Shown here one piece after another: positions 25,875-29,190 of a DNA stretch of 29,190 nucleotides. The notes beneath the pieces were generated by a model. That model ran no database searches. It saw nothing but the letters and a program-made list of their open reading frames with translations, and had not been told where the DNA came from. A program made the position numbers and the translations under genes. How positions within the stretch are numbered: position 1 is the stretch's first letter; the number at the start of each line of letters is the position of its first letter. This stretch comes from a virus, in the IMG/VR virus record IMGVR_UViG_3300018416_000081, positions 1 through 29,190 of that record; one strand, 5' to 3'.

Positions 25875-26267
25875 ATGGCTAGATCTACTAAAACATATTC
25901 AGATTTTGATTTTACCTTTGCTGCACACCCAGCGAAGAAAGATCTTTCACGCAAGTATAATGATAATGCTATCAAGCAGTCAATAAAAAACTTGCTTCTC
26001 ACTAGAAACTTTGAACGTCCGTTTCATAGTGAAATTGGGTCACCAATCAGACGATTGATGTTTGAACCTGCTGGTCCAATGACAGCTGTTGTTTTGAAAA
26101 GAGCGATAACTGACGTTATCAGGACTTTTGAACCAAGAGTTACAGTTCGTGATATTACGGTTAGGGATAATCTTGACAACAATGCAATTGATGTCAGAAT
26201 TGAGTATCAAATTGTCAACACATCAGACAATATGTTTCTTGATTTGACTTTAGAGAGAACACGGTAA
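25875..26267 (+). CDS. 25: Baseplate wedge subunit (gp25)
   Basis: 130 residues (T4 gp25: 132). F-D-F-T-F-A-A-H-P-A-K-K-D-L and N-D-N-A-I-K-Q-S-I-K-N-L-L-L-T-R, E-R-P-F-H-S-E-I-G-S, then the E-P-R motif (Glu86, Pro87, Arg88) in F-E-P-R-V-T-V, all hallmarks of gp25 and of TssE. The EPR motif makes the contact that holds the sheath-initiator handshake. It is in the inner wedge beside gp6 and gp53 and nucleates sheath assembly. The gp6 start follows immediately after the stop. Confidence 0.92.
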   Translation: MARSTKTYSDFDFTFAAHPAKKDLSRKYNDNAIKQSIKNLLLTRNFERPFHSEIGSPIRRLMFEPAGPMTAVVLKRAITDVIRTFEPRVTVRDITVRDNLDNNAIDVRIEYQIVNTSDNMFLDLTLERTR

Positions 26268-28106
26268 ATGGCTACAACAAATAAAAGAATTAAAGTCGCT
26301 GAACTGGATTTTGATACAATCAAAACCAATCTTAAAAACTTTTTAAGAGGGCAAGAAGAATTTACAGACTATGACTTTGAAGGTTCTGCTCTGTCTACCC
26401 TTCTTGACGTTCTTGCGTACAATACCCATTATAATAATCTTTATACTAACCTCTCAGTTAATGAGATGTTCCTTGATTCAGCCAGTAAACGTGCAAACGT
26501 AGTGTCATTAGCGAAGATGCTAGGATACACTCCAGCGTCAGCAAGATGTGCACATGCTTCTGTTAATCTTACGGTGTCGAATCCTACTGTTCAATCTGAA
26601 GTTGCCACATTATCTACTGGTCAACCATTCACAACTACTGTTGACGGTAAAGAATTTACTTTCTACAATAAAGACTCTAAGACAGTTTCTAAAAATAGTG
26701 CTGGCAAATTTGTATTTGAAGACATTGAGATTATTGAAGGTAAGCCACTAGAATTCAAATATACTGTTGAGTCAAATCAGCGTTACATTATTCCAAACAA
26801 CAATGTCGATTTAGATACACTAACTGTTCGTGTTCAAGAAACTCAAGGTTCAGATCTTTATCGTGTGTTCACACGTGTTGATAATCTAGTTGATATTACT
26901 AGCATCTCACGAGTCTACTTTATTAAAGAGATTGATGGTGGGTTGTATGAAATTAGTTTTGGTGACGGTATCATCGGAAGACAACTTTCCAATGGTAACA
27001 TTATCACATTAAATTATCACGTATCAAGTTTAGATGAGCCAAATAATGCAAGAGCATTTAGTTATGGTGGAAACTCTGTTCTTGGTAGTAATCTTGCAGT
27101 GACAACTACTTCAGTTGCTGCTGGTGGTTCATCTTCTGAAGAAATTGAATCAATTAAATTCAACGCACCAAGATTATATGCTGCTCAAAACAGAGCAGTA
27201 ACACCAGATGATTATAAGGCGATCATTCTAAACAAATTCCCAGAAGCTGGATCAGTCGCAGTTTGGGGTGGTGAAAATAATAATCCTCCAGTTTATGGAA
27301 AGACTTATATTTCAATTAAACCAAAGTCTGCGAATAAATTAACAAACTTACAAAAAGACTTCGTTAAAAATAATATTCTACAACAAAGAAATATCGTTTC
27401 AATCACACCTGAGATCGTAGATCCAGAATACTTCAACATCAAGGTAACAACTTTTGTTTACTACAATGAACGTGAAACTACTAAAACTGCGTCCGAAATT
27501 GAAACGCTAGTTAAACAAGCTATCTTTGATTATGATGATACAGAGTTACAAAAATTTGATGGTATCTTAAGATACTCTAAACTTGTTGGTGTCATTGATG
27601 ATGCTGACCAATCTATTGTTAACAATATTACACGTATTATGGTTAGAAAGCAATTTGCTCCTAGCTATAACATCAGTGCTGAGTATGTTCTTAACTTAAT
27701 TAACCCAATTTCACAAGACGGTGGTAAACAGGGTGATGTGTTTGGAACTACTGGATTCTATCTTCCTGGAGATAGTCGTGTTTATTATTTGGATGATGAC
27801 GCAAAAGGTAATGTGAGATTGTATTACATTGGCTCAAACTTTGAGCGTGTTGTCACTAACCCAACAATTGGAACTATTGATTACGAAGCTGGTGTCGTTA
27901 CTGTAAGAAACTTAACTATCGCTTCACTTGAAGGTCCAATTTTTGAAATGCAAGTTAAACCAGAATCGTATGACGTAGTTTCTGCGTTGAATCAGTTAGT
28001 ACAGGTTTCTAGAGACTTGACAACAGTTAAGGCAATTGCTGACAAGACAATTAATGGCGACCTAGAAGCTGGTTACAACTATAAATTCGAATCAATAAGA
28101 TCGTAA
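26268..28106 (+). CDS. 6: Baseplate wedge protein (gp6)
   Basis: 612 residues (T4 gp6: 660). The N-terminus has F-D-T-I-K-T-N-L-K-N-F-L-R-G-Q-E-E-F-T-D-Y-D-F-E-G-S-A-L-S-T-L-L-D-V-L-A-Y-N-T-H-Y-N, typical of gp6/gpJ-like wedge proteins (F-x-D-Y-x-x-x-G-S-x-x-x-x-L-L-D-x-L-A-Y). In the middle are Y-E-I-S-F-G-D-G-I-I-G and R-A-V-T-P-D-D-Y-K-A-I-I, the baseplate_J core. It dimerises around the hub as the inner wedge core with gp25 and gp53 and links neighbouring wedges. A gp7-like gene follows after 3 nt. Confidence 0.93.
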   Translation: MATTNKRIKVAELDFDTIKTNLKNFLRGQEEFTDYDFEGSALSTLLDVLAYNTHYNNLYTNLSVNEMFLDSASKRANVVSLAKMLGYTPASARCAHASVNLTVSNPTVQSEVATLSTGQPFTTTVDGKEFTFYNKDSKTVSKNSAGKFVFEDIEIIEGKPLEFKYTVESNQRYIIPNNNVDLDTLTVRVQETQGSDLYRVFTRVDNLVDITSISRVYFIKEIDGGLYEISFGDGIIGRQLSNGNIITLNYHVSSLDEPNNARAFSYGGNSVLGSNLAVTTTSVAAGGSSSEEIESIKFNAPRLYAAQNRAVTPDDYKAIILNKFPEAGSVAVWGGENNNPPVYGKTYISIKPKSANKLTNLQKDFVKNNILQQRNIVSITPEIVDPEYFNIKVTTFVYYNERETTKTASEIETLVKQAIFDYDDTELQKFDGILRYSKLVGVIDDADQSIVNNITRIMVRKQFAPSYNISAEYVLNLINPISQDGGKQGDVFGTTGFYLPGDSRVYYLDDDAKGNVRLYYIGSNFERVVTNPTIGTIDYEAGVVTVRNLTIASLEGPIFEMQVKPESYDVVSALNQLVQVSRDLTTVKAIADKTINGDLEAGYNYKFESIRS

Positions 28107-28109
28107 GTT

Positions 28110-29190
28110 ATGCATCAACTTGAACGTAAAAAGCTAAAAAACATAGTAGCAAGACAACTCCCTGAGCACATCAGGGAGGATTACCCAACGTTCGTAGCGT
28201 TTGTCGAAGCATACTATGATTTCCTTCAACAAAGTGGTGTTGATTTTTCTAATGTTCGTGATATTGATCGAACGTTAGATGAGTACATTACCTACTTTAA
28301 GAAAGAACTTGCGTACAATCTACCAAATATTGTAGAAGATGAACGCTTGTTGCTACAACATATCAAGGATCAGTATCTCGCAAAAGGTTCTGAAGGTTCT
28401 TATAAACTTTTATTCAAACTATTGTTTGGTAAAAATGTTCAGCTGACATATCCTGGAGATAGGATGCTTCGCTGTTCTGACGGACAGTGGAACCAAGAGA
28501 TTTCAGTTTTTGCTAGAGTTGATTATGGCGATCCTGAAGAGATTGTTGGTAAATTGGTCGATATCCAATCAGGTGCCAGAATCCTTCGTGTTTTGATGGA
28601 TAGAAAACAAGACTTGGTTGGTGAAGTAGATCGTATTGTTGCTATTGGTGGTGACATCTATGAATTTTACTTAGATAAAAAATTCTTTGGTGAAATTAAA
28701 AAAGACGATAGAATTAAATACGAAGATCAATTTCAAGCAACGATTCTTCCAGCCACAACTTTCTTGGAGGTTATTCAACCTGGAGTTGGTTTTCGTATTG
28801 GACAAGTTTTTGAAATTAAGTCTGGTGTTGGTACAGGTGCTTTGTTTAAAGTTACTCAGACAACATCGAATGGTGGTATTATTCACGGCGAGTTTATTAA
28901 ATTTGGTATTGGTTATGCCGCAGACTTTGCTGTTTCTATTCTCGCCACAAACACAGTAACAAAAGAACAAAAAATTGACACTGGTTCTTCACAAAGAATC
29001 GGTAACGATTTATCAATCACAGATTCAACTGGTGGTCTATTCGAACAGGGTTACATTCAGGCAGTAAACTATGTAACTGAGCAATACGTTGACGGTGCTT
29101 ATGCTGGTACGATTGTTCGTGAATTCTCATTGAATGCATATAACGCACAGACTAATGCTGAAGATCCTTCTATTATTCAGGTCAATCTAG
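28110..29190 (+). CDS. 7: Baseplate wedge initiator (gp7-like), N-terminal part; cut by the window end
   Basis: The ATG at 28110 follows the gp6 stop by 3 nt, and the frame is open through the window end (360 codons). It begins L-K-N-I-V-A-R-Q-L-P-E-H-I-R-E-D-Y-P-T-F-V-A-F-V-E-A-Y-Y-D-F-L, then L-L-L-Q-H-I-K-D-Q-Y-L-A-K-G-S-E-G-S-Y-K-L-L-F-K-L-L-F. I recall this start as conserved in large wedge proteins annotated gp7 downstream of gp6 in aquatic T4-like phages. The later part repeats beta-rich modules (G-A-L-F-K-V-T-Q, G-E-F-I-K-F-G-I-G-Y). T4 gp7 (1032 aa) joins inner and outer wedges and starts wedge assembly with gp10. Confidence 0.7.
   Translation, partial: MHQLERKKLKNIVARQLPEHIREDYPTFVAFVEAYYDFLQQSGVDFSNVRDIDRTLDEYITYFKKELAYNLPNIVEDERLLLQHIKDQYLAKGSEGSYKLLFKLLFGKNVQLTYPGDRMLRCSDGQWNQEISVFARVDYGDPEEIVGKLVDIQSGARILRVLMDRKQDLVGEVDRIVAIGGDIYEFYLDKKFFGEIKKDDRIKYEDQFQATILPATTFLEVIQPGVGFRIGQVFEIKSGVGTGALFKVTQTTSNGGIIHGEFIKFGIGYAADFAVSILATNTVTKEQKIDTGSSQRIGNDLSITDSTGGLFEQGYIQAVNYVTEQYVDGAYAGTIVREFSLNAYNAQTNAEDPSIIQVNL

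Noticed and set aside
1-29190. CRISPR arrays, insertion sequences, integrase or attachment sites
   Set aside because: No spaced direct repeats, transposase or integrase motifs were seen; the window reads as an uninterrupted phage genome.

Overview
The window is part of the genome of a T4-like myovirus (contractile-tailed phage). It is AT-rich and tightly packed, with many ATGA and TAATG stop/start overlaps. The assignment rests on a T4-type replication and late-transcription block (gp33, gp59, gp32), the small terminase (gp16), a head-completion protein (gp4) and a nearly complete baseplate, hub and tube set (gp48, gp53, gp27, gp5, PAAR tip, gp25, gp6, start of gp7). gp32 lacks cysteines and several small proteins resemble those I recall from aquatic (cyanophage or pelagiphage-type) T4-like phages. 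The host cannot be named. A phage tmRNA of the circularly permuted type with an ALAA-ending tag suggests a proteobacterial host, possibly alpha or beta.

Layout: (1) 1-5415, plus strand: end of a class II aldolase-like gene, small unknown proteins, GroES-like co-chaperonin, MazG-like pyrophosphohydrolase, HAD deoxynucleotidase, PhoH ATPase and a GH19 endolysin with a peptidoglycan-binding domain. (2) 5418-10361, plus strand: PD-(D/E)XK exonuclease, secreted small protein, permuted tmRNA, SleB-like wall hydrolase, ClpP-like protease and a run of ATGA-coupled unknown genes, closed by a terminator at 10403-10427. (3) 10429-13890, plus strand: small genes, then gp33-gp59-gp32, closed by a UUCG-loop terminator. 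(4) 19126-13889, minus strand: gp4, a gp2-like candidate, gp54, an EF-hand membrane protein, gp16, gp26, gp51-like and a tape-measure candidate. (5) 19185-29190, plus strand: gp48, gp53, gp27, gp5, PAAR tip, gp25, gp6 and gp7-like (cut by the window end).

Regulation visible in sequence: a family of sigma70-like promoters (TTGNCW, almost always 17 bp, TATAAT) in front of the non-structural genes, and a T4-type late motif (CTAAATA or ATAAATA) before several late genes, including a divergent pair at 19138-19175. Four of the sigma70-like promoters put an ATG exactly 6 nt after TATAAT, so transcription would start on or next to the start codon (leaderless mRNA).

The most interesting points are: the two-piece tmRNA with its spacer hairpin, lying 1.4 kb from a ClpP with an intact catalytic triad, with a GroES-like gene also in the window (a possible phage protein-quality-control set); a T8 slippery run at the gp26/gp51 junction that would fuse the two by -1 frameshifting, as in lambda G/GT; a 1041-residue gp5 spike carrying both a GH19-like and an M15-like peptidoglycan hydrolase domain; and the leaderless-promoter pattern.
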